From Mnemiopsis leidyi (taxonomy: Eukaryota > Ctenophora > Tentaculata > Lobata > Bolinopsidae), in NCBI GenBank assembly GCA_000226015.1, contig JH152942.1, forward strand, positions 4,972 through 50,796: 45,825 nt of DNA. Reading direction: 5' to 3'. The position numbers were made by a program, and so were the translations under genes. The notes beneath the pieces were generated by a model, which saw only the letters and a program-made list of their open reading frames with translations, searched no databases and was not told where the DNA came from. Positions 1-22,400 of the stretch are shown here, in pieces. Each line of letters starts with the position of its first letter. Positions within the stretch are counted from its first letter, which is position 1.

Positions 1-849
1 CGCATAGTTTAGCAGAAGGATAAACATTGAAGATACCCTGACAAAAGATGTCGTCATAAGCCTCAGATACCAAGACAGGAATAGACGACAGTGAGTAAAG
101 CATCACTCCTCCACCGGTTCTCTTACTTTGATCACTCTGAGAGAGAGTATCCCGAGATCTTAAGCTGAGCGTCACTATTGTAAGACTTAAGCCAAGACTC
201 AGTGATAGCAATAAAGGGGAAGAGACGTTTACACCATAGAATATCATCAACATAGCCAACAAGGTCGCTAAGTTTCCATCTGCAGTCACTTCGGGCAGAT
301 GGGTTCATGCTCCTAGCATTTAGTAGTAGGAGGGATGAGAGAACAGAATCTGGTTGTGCGGTAGCCTTGGCACACCAAGACTCATTAAGGGAGCTGGAGA
401 TGCTTGTAGAGGTTGGTAGATCATTTGGGCTCCCACTGGAGGTCCGATTGTTTGGCACTCTTGGGAGGGGGTACTTTGATTGATCCTTTTCTCCAGTGCC
501 TCTAACTTGGTCGCCATCCCGGTGACCAAGTTGCGTAATTCTAAAAATCACCCGTGTTGGCATCAGTTCTCTGTTTTATCAGTTTCCTCTGCTGGTTCGT
601 GTCACGTGTTACACCTTTCTGACGGTTACTAGTTTTCTTCTTGGTAGACCGAAGATGAAACTTGGAAAAGTCATGTTTTGAGCACGAACCATGTTGCAGT
701 GCCGATCTACAGATATCAGGATGAAAAAATGGACAGTTTTTACCTTTCTCACAACCCTTCTTTCCGGTAAAGCCGGCCATTTCGGTACTGGTTACAGACC
801 CTGAGATGGGTATGTGGGCAGACTTTTCCATCAACTTTTTTCTTGCCAC
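1..849 (-). mobile_element. Decayed non-LTR (LINE) retrotransposon, ORF1 plus start of endonuclease
   Basis: Read on the minus strand, 849 to 541 encodes a short protein with a CCCH-type zinc-finger pattern (GCEKGKNCPFFHP followed by a Cys/His-rich stretch ending FHL). A coiled-coil-like segment (LVTGMATKLEALEKRI) follows in another frame at 529-320. The frame covering 132-563 then enters an apurinic-type endonuclease: NARSMN, then ITESWL, then ISGYSLS. The next conserved block, RTGGGVMLY, lies at about 1-131 in yet another frame. CR1/L2-like LINEs carry these blocks in this order. At least two frameshifts are visible: in the T tract near 541-548 and in the CT-rich stretch near 135-145. The copy is therefore dead. 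It runs off the left edge of the window, so reverse transcriptase would lie outside. Confidence 0.75.
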
Positions 850-1507
850 TGATGCCGTGAGGACAACTCCAGTTCATAAAATCTTGACACACATTGGTTT
901 GTCCTTCTGAAGAGTTGGGAGCTACACCTTAACTATTGCAGATATCTGTAAACTTTTCCACATGTCCCTGTCCTGCATCAGTGTTGGCAGTTTCTCCTCG
1001 GTTATGTTGTAAAATCCCACAGTTTAGATCTGTTTAAGTCTTCCCATTAGCGAAACCTCAAAGAGTTCTGATAATTCCTTCTCCAGCATTCCCATTTTGA
1101 ATAAACATCACCAGGGATGTGTATCCATTAATCTTGTCATCATTATTTTTTCTAGTTGAGTGTTTCTATTGATTTTAAATCATCATTTCACAGTAGATAT
1201 TTGATCCACACCTACGTTCATGTTAATATAATAATTAAAGATACACATGCACACAAATTCGCAGAAACATTTGCGAATCATCACTTACGTCAATAATTAA
1301 AAGTTTGCAACTTAAAGATTCCGCTAGGAGAGCTTAAATTTATAGTAAATTAATCAGGAGGGACCAATGTAAATCTTAACCTTATTATGAACCTAATCCC
1401 ATCTCAAACTCCAATACATTCCAAGATAATATATCAGGACATTACTAGGTAAAATTATGATATCACGATTAATTTAATTAGTATAACGCCCCATTATGAT
1501 CTCTTAG
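850..1507. other. Intergenic, upstream of mannosidase II
   Basis: No coding region is supported here. The left part may be further 5' sequence of the LINE fragment. The right part (about 1150-1507) is AT-rich and should contain the promoter and 5' UTR of the mannosidase gene. I see no distinctive motif. Confidence 0.4.
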
Positions 1508-4500
1508 TTGAATGGCTTACAGATGAGAATTATGAGGATGAAGAAAACTATTGCATTGGGTGTACTACTAACTATCATGCTCATTGCTCTATACCACAGA
1601 TATGGTTCTAGTTCTTTGATAGCAGAAGATATCGAAAGAGATCGTTCAATTTCTTCTATATTTCCAGAATCTGCAGAAAAAAATTCCCATTTCAATACTG
1701 CTGTACAGCACGAATCATCAAAAACTGAATCTTCTAAAGACTCTCTAGCAATTAATGATGCTAAGGAAAATCTAGAAAATACATTCAATCAAAATAGTGC
1801 TATTGTTTCCAAACCTTCCAATAGTGACAGATTAGTTGCGCCCCAAAATGCAAATCACTCAAAAACAGTTAGTTATGATCAGACAGAGAAAGAGATGAAA
1901 CCAATGCAAGACGATTTTATGGGTAGATGCTGGAGTACAAGTGGCATACACGAGAATAATGCTGATATTCAGGTGTCAGACTTAGTGGAAAAATTGTCTT
2001 TCCAATCAGAAGACACAAACCATGGGCAATTTCGAAATCTTCAACCAATTCCAAAATCAGAAAAATTAACTGTCTTCTTGGTACCTCATTCACATTGTGA
2101 TCCTGGTTGGATCGAGACATATGATTATTACTATACTAGAGATGTTAGAAGGCTCCTTACTAACCTTTATCAGTTTGCAATGGAACATCATGATTTCAAA
2201 TATATATATGCAGAGGTCTCGTTCTTCAGTCTTTGGTGGAAAGAACAGTCTGATAATGTAAGGCAAAATATGAAACAATTAGCTAGGGAAGGAAGGTTTG
2301 AGTTTGTCCAGGGGGGCTGGGTTCAAAATGATGAAGCCAATACACACTACTTTGCAATATTAAACCAGATGTTAGATGGTCATGAGTGGCTGAAGAAAAA
2401 CTTCCCTGAAGCAGTGCCGAGAATAGGTTGGGCAATTGATCCTTTTGGATTGTCTCCTTTCATGGCTCAAATTAACTCAATGTTTGGATTTGGTGCTATG
2501 CATATTCAACGGGTTCATTATTCTGTTAAAAGACATTTAGCAGAAAATAAACAGATTGAATTTCGTTGGAGACAGTCATGGGATTGGAAAGGAGAGACTG
2601 ACATACTGACCCAGATGGGACCATTTACTGGTTATAATTCCCAAAGTACCTGTGGTCCTGATCCTGACATTTGCTTACACTATCACTTTGCAGCATTTAC
2701 CAATCCCAAATTCTCCAAAGACAGAAACCTTGTCAAAACTACTTCATCAAATGTCAAAGAGCGTTCATTGAAGATATTAGATCAGTGGCGTAAAAAAGCT
2801 GCTCTACATAGTGCAAATGCTGTTTTTATTGAAACAGGATTTGACTTTTCTTATATTTTCAAAGAATCCATTTCAGAAGTGTATAACAACTACAAGCCAA
2901 TGATGGAGTACATCAACAATGATCCAGATCTTAATACCCAAGTTAAATGGGGCACAGTCAGTGAATATTTTGACCACATAAAAAATTCCAATGTAAAATT
3001 TCCTAGCCTTAGTGGGGATTTCTTTACATACAGCGATAGGCTTGATCATTATTGGAGTGGTTACTTCACAACTCGCCCTTTCTTCAAAAACTTAGACAGA
3101 GTTCTTGAGTCATCCCTTCGAAGAACTGAAGTGCTTTTTGCTTTCCACAGAGCTAAGACATCAACAGATAAATTGACCTCTGCTAGAAACATCTTGTCTT
3201 TATTTCAGCATCACGATGCTATCACTGGAACAGCACAACGAAAAGTAGTAAATGACTATGCAGACAAGCTGCTGAGAGCATACAACACTTGTGAAGAAGT
3301 ATCTACTGAAGCAATTCAAAATATTATGGGCACCAGTGGTTTTCAACCTACCAAACATCGACCTGGAATTAAGGATATGGAAAAATTGCGCATTTTAGAT
3401 AAGACTGTTGAACTCCTTATATCATCAACATTAGCTAGAAGATTAACTGCAGTGCAGGTCATTTCAGTGAACTCCCAGCACAACTTTCAGGTTATGAGAA
3501 GTGATGAAAGTACTGTGCCTCAACAGATTGAGCCTGCTGTGGAGTATGGTAAGTTTGACTCTGGTTCAAAGCATCTTGTCTTCTGGACAGATCTGCCATC
3601 TGTTTCAATTAGTGCATTCAAAGTGATTGATTCTGGTGAAGATCAAGCAGAAAGGGTGAATGTGGAGCTCTACAATTTCAACAGTAAATCGTTGGCTATG
3701 TCTCTTGAAAGCAAATTCCACACAGTATCTTATGATTCTTCTTGCAACGATATCGTTCTTGGTGGTGAAAAGGTTGCTATAACACTAGACTGCAAATCAA
3801 GCCGAGTAAAAAAATTAAAAACAGATGAAAGAGAAGTAGCAGTGGTACAGGATGTATTACTATATAGTGATAAAGGTGGAGCTTACCTGTTCCTTCCGGG
3901 ATCCACTTCTCAGCTGTTGACCGATTCAAGCAGACCAGAGATCATTGTTACCAAAGGTCCAATTCGGGATAAAGCAGTAGTGACTCTAAAATTCTTGAGT
4001 AGCACCATGGTGCTAACATACATTGTGAATCATCATGTCGGGATAGAAGGAGGATATGTCGAGCTTCAGACCATGGTTGATTTGAGGAATAGCGGAGATT
4101 TGGCGATCAGGTTTAAAACTGACATTGCAAGTGGGGACAGCATTTTTACGGACCTTAATGGACACACAATTCAACAACATAAATATAAGAGTAAACTTCA
4201 TACCCAAGGAAATTTCTTCCCAATGCCTTCCACTGCTTTCATCCAGGATTCTTCTACACGGCTCTCTATCTTAAGTTCAGAACCTCACGGAGTGGCATCT
4301 TTAGATCAAGGTTGGATCGAAATTATTATTGACAGAAGAACATCACAAGATGACTTGCGAGGCTTAGGTGAATCTATCAATGACAATGTCCCCACACCAG
4401 CGGGTTTTCGCATTTTAGTGGAGCCTAGAGCTGAAAGGCCACCAAGCACAGATCTCTATCTTGTAGAATTCCCCTCACTTGCTAGCTACTGGACTCTTCA

Positions 4501-4861
4501 GTCTTTGCAACACCCTGCCTTCATTGTGTCAGGGGCTCTGGGGCAGCTCAAGAATCAGACTACAACTATGCAGCTGATGAAATCTTTGCCCTGTGATGAA
4601 GAGCTGGTTAACTTCCGCTATGTCCAAAATCAAACTTGCCAGCTGATCAGAAGAAAACTTGGCTTCACCTGTGCTATTAACACTATTAGTAGTTGTGATT
4701 ATCAAGATCTACAACTTTCTGAATTATTTAGAGAAACAGTACGGATTGAAGAACATCCGTTTTCACCTTTGCATCAAGCTAGTGAGTCTAAAGCTAGCAA
4801 TTTTAAAGCCATGCAATTTTCTTCACAGTATGTTACTTTTAATTCACAGCCAAATGATTGA
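1508..4861 (+). CDS. MAN2A: Golgi alpha-mannosidase II (GH38), single exon
   Basis: Type II Golgi membrane glycosidase of 1117 residues that trims two mannoses from the hybrid N-glycan during complex-glycan synthesis. It has a short cytosolic end with basic residues, a signal-anchor helix at about residues 14-30 (TIALGVLLTIMLIALY) and a low-complexity stem to about 175. The GH38 catalytic domain follows, then the mannosidase middle domain and a C-terminal beta domain (SGDSIFTDLNG, DRRTSQDDLRGLG). Zinc-site residues are visible as HSHCDPGW (His196, Asp198) and QHHDAITGT (His569). The presumed nucleophile is Asp311 in WAIDPFGLSP. Length matches the family (about 1100). Oddities: Cys replaces the usual Asn in HSHNDPGW, and Leu replaces the usual His in IDPFGHSP. 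There are no introns, unlike most neighbours. Possible polyadenylation signal ATTAAA at 5229-5234. Confidence 0.95.
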   Translation: MNGLQMRIMRMKKTIALGVLLTIMLIALYHRYGSSSLIAEDIERDRSISSIFPESAEKNSHFNTAVQHESSKTESSKDSLAINDAKENLENTFNQNSAIVSKPSNSDRLVAPQNANHSKTVSYDQTEKEMKPMQDDFMGRCWSTSGIHENNADIQVSDLVEKLSFQSEDTNHGQFRNLQPIPKSEKLTVFLVPHSHCDPGWIETYDYYYTRDVRRLLTNLYQFAMEHHDFKYIYAEVSFFSLWWKEQSDNVRQNMKQLAREGRFEFVQGGWVQNDEANTHYFAILNQMLDGHEWLKKNFPEAVPRIGWAIDPFGLSPFMAQINSMFGFGAMHIQRVHYSVKRHLAENKQIEFRWRQSWDWKGETDILTQMGPFTGYNSQSTCGPDPDICLHYHFAAFTNPKFSKDRNLVKTTSSNVKERSLKILDQWRKKAALHSANAVFIETGFDFSYIFKESISEVYNNYKPMMEYINNDPDLNTQVKWGTVSEYFDHIKNSNVKFPSLSGDFFTYSDRLDHYWSGYFTTRPFFKNLDRVLESSLRRTEVLFAFHRAKTSTDKLTSARNILSLFQHHDAITGTAQRKVVNDYADKLLRAYNTCEEVSTEAIQNIMGTSGFQPTKHRPGIKDMEKLRILDKTVELLISSTLARRLTAVQVISVNSQHNFQVMRSDESTVPQQIEPAVEYGKFDSGSKHLVFWTDLPSVSISAFKVIDSGEDQAERVNVELYNFNSKSLAMSLESKFHTVSYDSSCNDIVLGGEKVAITLDCKSSRVKKLKTDEREVAVVQDVLLYSDKGGAYLFLPGSTSQLLTDSSRPEIIVTKGPIRDKAVVTLKFLSSTMVLTYIVNHHVGIEGGYVELQTMVDLRNSGDLAIRFKTDIASGDSIFTDLNGHTIQQHKYKSKLHTQGNFFPMPSTAFIQDSSTRLSILSSEPHGVASLDQGWIEIIIDRRTSQDDLRGLGESINDNVPTPAGFRILVEPRAERPPSTDLYLVEFPSLASYWTLQSLQHPAFIVSGALGQLKNQTTTMQLMKSLPCDEELVNFRYVQNQTCQLIRRKLGFTCAINTISSCDYQDLQLSELFRETVRIEEHPFSPLHQASESKASNFKAMQFSSQYVTFNSQPND

Positions 4862-5774
4862 AAATCTAGTAATGATTTTTGTGCTATCTCACTTAAATTT
4901 ACATTTAGTGAGCTGTCTTTTGGTTATCTAATCGTACTGGAGCTGGGTGTAGGGGTGTAGTAATATTGATTTTAGGGGATAGCAGTTGACTAATGACTTT
5001 TATATGTAATTTTTAGCACCATAAATCCTTTGATGAACCTACGTTTTGAAATTCGCTGAAATTTGTACTTCCACAACACTGTTCATGTTGTAACATAGTT
5101 TATCTCTTATAAAGTTTATCTCTTATAAAGTAGAAATCATTTATTGCTGTGTACAATTTCATTTTACTTATTTATATTTATTTAAATCTCTGAGTCTTAC
5201 CCGCTCTTTACTCTCACAAGATATTACTATTAAAATAGATAGGCATGCAAAAGCTAAGAGTAAATTCGTTTTTAAGATCTCTCCAGTTGTGGATTTTCAG
5301 CAACTGTATATTTTTTCAGTTTTTAACTGTTTTCTTTATATATTTTTTGCGTGACCAATTACCTAAAGCGTCATGTCAGACTTTTTCACATGAATTATTA
5401 ATCACTATTTAATGTTGGCATAATATTTATTTTTGCTATGGATCTATTTTTGATAGTAGTGTTAGTTCTAAGATTTATCATGGTGTACTTTTTATTGTGA
5501 TCTTAAATTGATCGTTGTAATTATTCTTGAAATGTGTTGAAAAGTTTCTGACCTAAACGTTGTTACAATATCTAGTAGAATTCATTGTTTTCGTCTAGTC
5601 GGATCGATTATAACGAAATGCCACTCATGATTTAATCTATCGATCATCAATTTATGCTTGATATTGGATATACTTTAATACAAGTTTGTTGTTGTATCGA
5701 ATATCGTTGCCCCACTGATCTTTTTGTTTCTGTAGGTTATTGACATGAGTTGAGTGGAAGATAGAACATAGGTC
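4862..5774. other. Intergenic: mannosidase 3' UTR and MEK upstream region
   Basis: AT-rich, with no supported coding region. A strong splice-acceptor-like tract (tttttgtttctgtag, ending near 5735) lies 40 bp before the MEK start codon, so a 5' UTR intron or a trans-splice site is possible. Confidence 0.4.
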
Positions 5775-17052
<11,278 letters not shown>

Positions 17053-19457
17053 CGACGTAGCCCTGGTTCACACGATGAGCCCATTAGCTTGACAGAGCGA
17101 GGACGAGAGAGGCCGCCAGCTTGTCCTAACAACGCCCCCAACACTCAAGATGCATCATAACCAACGTGTATAAATTCGAAAGAAAAGATTATTCGAAAAA
17201 AAAACAAACTATTGAAGTAACTGAGTTGGCGGTATATTTGATCTGTTCTAGTCATTGTGTGCGGGGTCGAGCCATCGGAGACGAGATCGGAGGTCTCGTT
17301 CTCCAACTAGCCAGACAGACTAAGTGCCATTTATTTTTGAATAAGAATAATTTTTATTCCCTGTTATTTTAACCCCACGCAAAGAATTATATTTTGCTAT
17401 TTCGGCATTTCAATTCGACAGGGTTTTATCAAATGCAATTGTAAATTGAAAGATAAATAAATTTAATGATGGACAATTTTGAAAATTGAAAGGCGAAACG
17501 TGTTATGCTCAAATTTCTAAACTCTCAGCCGGGCACTAGCAATGACTCTTCCAGGGAAACCAGATATTCAGGTGAATGGTATTTAATTTTAGGTTTAAGC
17601 TTTGGAATTTTCAATTTGTTTCACGGTTTTGAGTCGATTTTAACTTAACTATGTTATTTGTGCTATCCCTGTGTGCAGTGCATGAGTAAGGTGTGTATTT
17701 ATAAAATTGCCGTTTTGATGTTTAAACTAAACATAGCTGCGTTAAATTTTGGTAAGTAGACTTGATCTGTCTGTTTTGGCATGTGTTCTTACTGCAGTGA
17801 CCCTTGTTGCTTGCACTGACACCCGCAAAATAGTCAGATTAAATCTACACCTTGCATAAGTAAAGCTATAGGTCCTGGCCCACGTTTTGATTTTCAGCAT
17901 ATGATCGGCATATGTTTGGAGTGCGTTTCCACAGTAAATTATTTGTTCTTCATCCCAAGTTTTCTGTTATTAAACTACTTTGTTTACTTTCTTCAGTAAT
18001 CAGGGGGTGATCATATATCAAGGGTGCAATTCTTTTTATCAACATATAGAAACTAAAGTGAACTGATCCAAACATTTCATATTCCATTATTACGTTGCAA
18101 AATATAGAATATACTCATAGTCATACTCATATCCAGCCTCTTAAACCTAAATTTATATATAATTGTATAACCTGAAAAAATTTTGTTCGGGTTTAAAATG
18201 CTTTCAGTTAAGGGAAAATTTGATTCATGTCAAAACGCCCGTCCAAATAGATAACATAACAGACCTCGGCGTTATTAATTGAAAATTTTCACTTTGAAAC
18301 TGCCCATTGTACGAACCTGGTTCCTGCAAGTGTAGCAAGCAGTTTCCAGTATTGCACGTGCAGACATATCAGGATACTGACACTCCCAGATTCACTAGTC
18401 TGACTGAGACAAGTGCACACTGTCGGGCAGTCGTGTCTCACGTTAGCTCACTGTTTTCAGAACGGACAGCGTTGAAAAGATAATTGCAAGCTTGTGGACT
18501 CGTGATGTAATTTTGTGTGTTCACTGTTTATACTGCCTCTGTTTATGTGTTCTATTTCTGTTCTTTGGGAAGTGCACAAATTTTTATTGAGGAGGTTGTC
18601 TACCGATCAGCCCCGCTGGTCCATCGCTTGGTATCTCATTCACATTGCTAAAATTATTGGGATTTGTTCATAGATTTTACTGTCATTAATGACTGAACGT
18701 GTTCAAATAATTACACTATTGTATAGCTGAAAGCACGGTGTCAACCTACACGGACCGCCCTTAACTGGTCGATCCCTGTTTACAAGCCATGTAGCAGGGG
18801 ACCAGATAAGGCTAAACCGGTAAACGGGCATAGTTAAACACCGTACTTCCATCTTGGGACTAGTAAACAAGTAGGAAATATTTCCTAGTGTTTAAAGTTC
18901 ACGAGACGAAAGCTGTGCAATTCAGCAAGATCCTAAGGATGTTTCTGAGCGTGTTATCGATACCTATGCAGATAACTCAGATGCAGGGTAAACAATGCAC
19001 AAGCAGACCACTTCGTCACATCAATCATGCTAATGAGCTGTTACACGCATGATCTTCGTTCTCCCAGTGTTCCGATGCGTCATTCTGCAAATCGGCTACT
19101 TAAAATCGGATTATGCCACAGTTGCAACAGGAAGTTACTCCAATCACAGGCGACATGGCTCAATTATGTGCATTGTCCAACCTTTTCCAGCAATAACTCC
19201 AAAATAGTCATCCTTTGTTTTGACACGAGTTGACGACTCAACTCTTTATTACAGCTCCAAATCTCGTTCCTTGTTGAAGTTTGCACGTGTAGTCTAATAT
19301 TGTCCATCACCCTAACTCTGCTATATTTGGTAACTGGTAGACCACACATATCAGATTTACACATCACATCGACTTTTGGCAATAAATCATCACGTTAGAA
19401 AAAAACGACTTATTATCGTTTGTACATTTATAGATTTGAAGCTGCTGCCCGTGTCCG
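17053..19457. other. Intergenic between MEK and the PB1-ZZ gene
   Basis: Contains the MEK 3' UTR and the upstream region of the next gene on the same strand. Small open frames (17166-17372, 19027-19233) show no family resemblance or splice context. I see no repeat or RNA gene that I can support. Confidence 0.5.
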
Positions 19458-22400
19458 ATGAGTAAAAAGGCAATGAAAGCTCCTGACAGACCGACTTCAA
19501 AGATGTCGAAAGCTGCGTCGATTCCTAAGTAAGCATAATGATATGTATAGCTATGTTGTTCAGTGTTGCTGTTACTGTTAGCGTTTGTGGTATAATTTTC
19601 TGTATCAACTATGATCTATACTTCATGTTTGTTAAATTTGATATTTATCTTAGACTTAAACGCATTCGTCTGTTCGAATAAATTTGGTTTGTTGGAGCGA
19701 TTGTTGGTAGTACTACTACCAGTAAGTTGCCTTGTTCTAATTTCTTAGCATCAACACTGTGAGATAAAACTCACAATAATTTCCCCAACAGACCCAGCAT
19801 GAGCGTCAAACTCTACTTCCAACAAAACTGGAGACGTGACGTCAGAGTATTCCAAACAGAACACGTGTCAGAGTTTAGGAAGTTCTCTAAACAAGTCAAA
19901 CAAGTTCTCAAACTTCGTGATAGCGAGCACATCGTTCTCAAGTGGCAAGGTCAGAGCCAGTTTAAGTTTCACGTATTTTATTTGTCAATCAGTAATGATA
20001 TCATGTAATTGTATTGCTCCGTTACTTTTTAATCCTTATTTCTCTTTAAAAATTATGGTATACAGGTCATATAATAATTATCATAGAAAAAAGCGACATC
20101 AGAAACATTAATGTTTAGTTCTTCTGTTCTTATTCTATGTTACTTTCCAAACCTCACTTTAGAGCTAAACCATATGAAAACTCCCTAAAACTACATATTC
20201 AATTGGAAATTCCTCATTCTAAAAAGATGAAAGTTCCTACTCTCAATCGAAATTTCTGTCTGATGTCCGGTAAAGCCACATAGATCAACAATGGGGCAAT
20301 TGTTAAATAAACCCCATCAAGCAAAACATCTTGAACTCTATCTCGGTCGTGTATCTGGACATTAACACCCTCTGACACCAGAAGGGGCAAGAGCGCTGCC
20401 TTGAGGGACACTACAAAGCAAACCGAGTGAAATGTTAGGAAGCAGACTGAGAGAAGTAGTGTAGCTCGGGAAGAGTTGAGCAAAGTGTGATTGTAGGTTG
20501 AGATGCTCCTGAAGTTACAAATAAGAGACACCAAAGATAGGGCTATCAGGAACACTGGTGTTATGACGGCTATCAGAGATCCGATGTTGATGTAGTTGGT
20601 GACGATACCATTTTCCGGACTGGTCCACGAACAAACTCCTCGGGATACTCTGTACTGCAGCTGGACGTCAAATCTCATTTGCATCGTTTCCACCAACACT
20701 AGGAGAGTCAAATACACAACGCATGCCATCACAAACTTGCAATTCGTCATCAATCGCTCTGTCTTGTAGACCAAGCTGAGTCCGATATCGACAGCCAAGG
20801 CAGCCAAAAAGAAGGTCGATAAGTTGGAAGTGACATTGTAAAGGGGTATGAGGAGGAAGCACTGATCTTTACCGATCAGAGGATGGAACGTAAATGAAGC
20901 TGCCGCTAGAGGTGTTATCTGAAGACAAACGAGAGTGTTGGTGAAGCTGTAGAGGGTGAGAAGAGTGACTGGGATGGAACCTCTGTGTGGGGAGAAGAGC
21001 AGGAGGGTGCTCATCAGGAGGTTAAGAACAGTTCCTGGAATTAAAGTTGTCAGCGATATAATATCCTGTAATAACTCACTCGGCATACTTGTGTTCATTT
21101 CGTACTGGGGCCGTTCTATTTAACTTTCTTCTTTGCTTCTTCTTTCTTGTCGTGGATGATGCGACGAGTTAAATCATCTCAAATCGCAAAGCGTACATAT
21201 TTCTAGATTCTAGAATGATCTTCATGTAAGTTTTATGTTCGCAAATCGTTAAGTTAAAAGCAGCAAGAGTAACAAAATAGATTTAGCAGTTGAGCATTTG
21301 AACATGTCCTGGAATTGGAAACAAAACGAAGCAGCTATAGAGAAAAAACAACGTCCTTTAAACTGACACTCTGTCATGCTCCAATTTCGTAGGAGGATCA
21401 GTAGCACCGTCATAATGAAATCAAAGTATCACAAAAAATATCTTTCTGTGTCCTCAAAATACGTTCACCATTCATTAGTTATTCCTTCTCCCTAAAGACA
21501 GAAATAACTGGTGAATCTATCCTCTAAATTCATAATATTTTTAGAAAGCCGCTTCATATGTATTCCAATGGGGGCTACTGGCCTACGCACACTGTAGTTA
21601 TTAACATAAGTAACATAAAATTTAAATTAAATTCAAATTTCCACTCTTCAGGCCCCAACTCACGCATAATCATATTCATAGAAATTTCTTGAGAAATGTT
21701 CACGCGGTATACACGAATATATACGTGTTTCAAATTGTTGGTTAAAACTAAGTTCAAAAAGTTCCTAAAAACATTCTAATTTGAAGTAGCTTGGAATAGT
21801 TCAAAAAGTTCCTAAAAACATTCTAATTTGAAGTAGCATGGAACAGTTATTTAGTCTCATAACAATAACAGTTCTGATAACCGATTTGAATGTTAATTGT
21901 CACTGTTCATGTTTAGAAAATGCTATCTTTTAGGGAACATTTTTACTCGTAATAATGTCGAATAGACAACCAGAGAAATCTTTATATTCATTCTCTATAA
22001 ATTTGTTGTATCTGTAGTATTATAATAGTTTAGAACTACATATTACATTTACAAAACTACAAATACAAAACTTTTACTGAGAACTATGAATGCGAACGTG
22101 TCTGTTCGAATTTTTTAGAGTAAAAGATCCCTATCCCTAAAAGATCGCATTTCTTATTCATAATCATACAGAGAAAAGTTACATTCAATTCAAATAAAAA
22201 ATTGTTGACTGAAAGTAAAGTTGCAACGAGTAAACAAGGTGCACAACGAGGTACTGTCGTGGTAATATTACACGCCTTTATAGCTTTTGTTGCCAGATCA
22301 GATTTTGTTAGTTGCAATGGTTGAACGAAGGCTGCAATTTACTAAAAAAAATTGATATAAAAATCAGCGAAGGCTCAAATAAAGGAGTCGAACCTAAATT

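Noticed and set aside
4659..4931. 90-codon plus-strand frame at the end of the mannosidase gene
   Set aside because: Shadow in another frame of the mannosidase C-terminus, which is clearly the coding frame.
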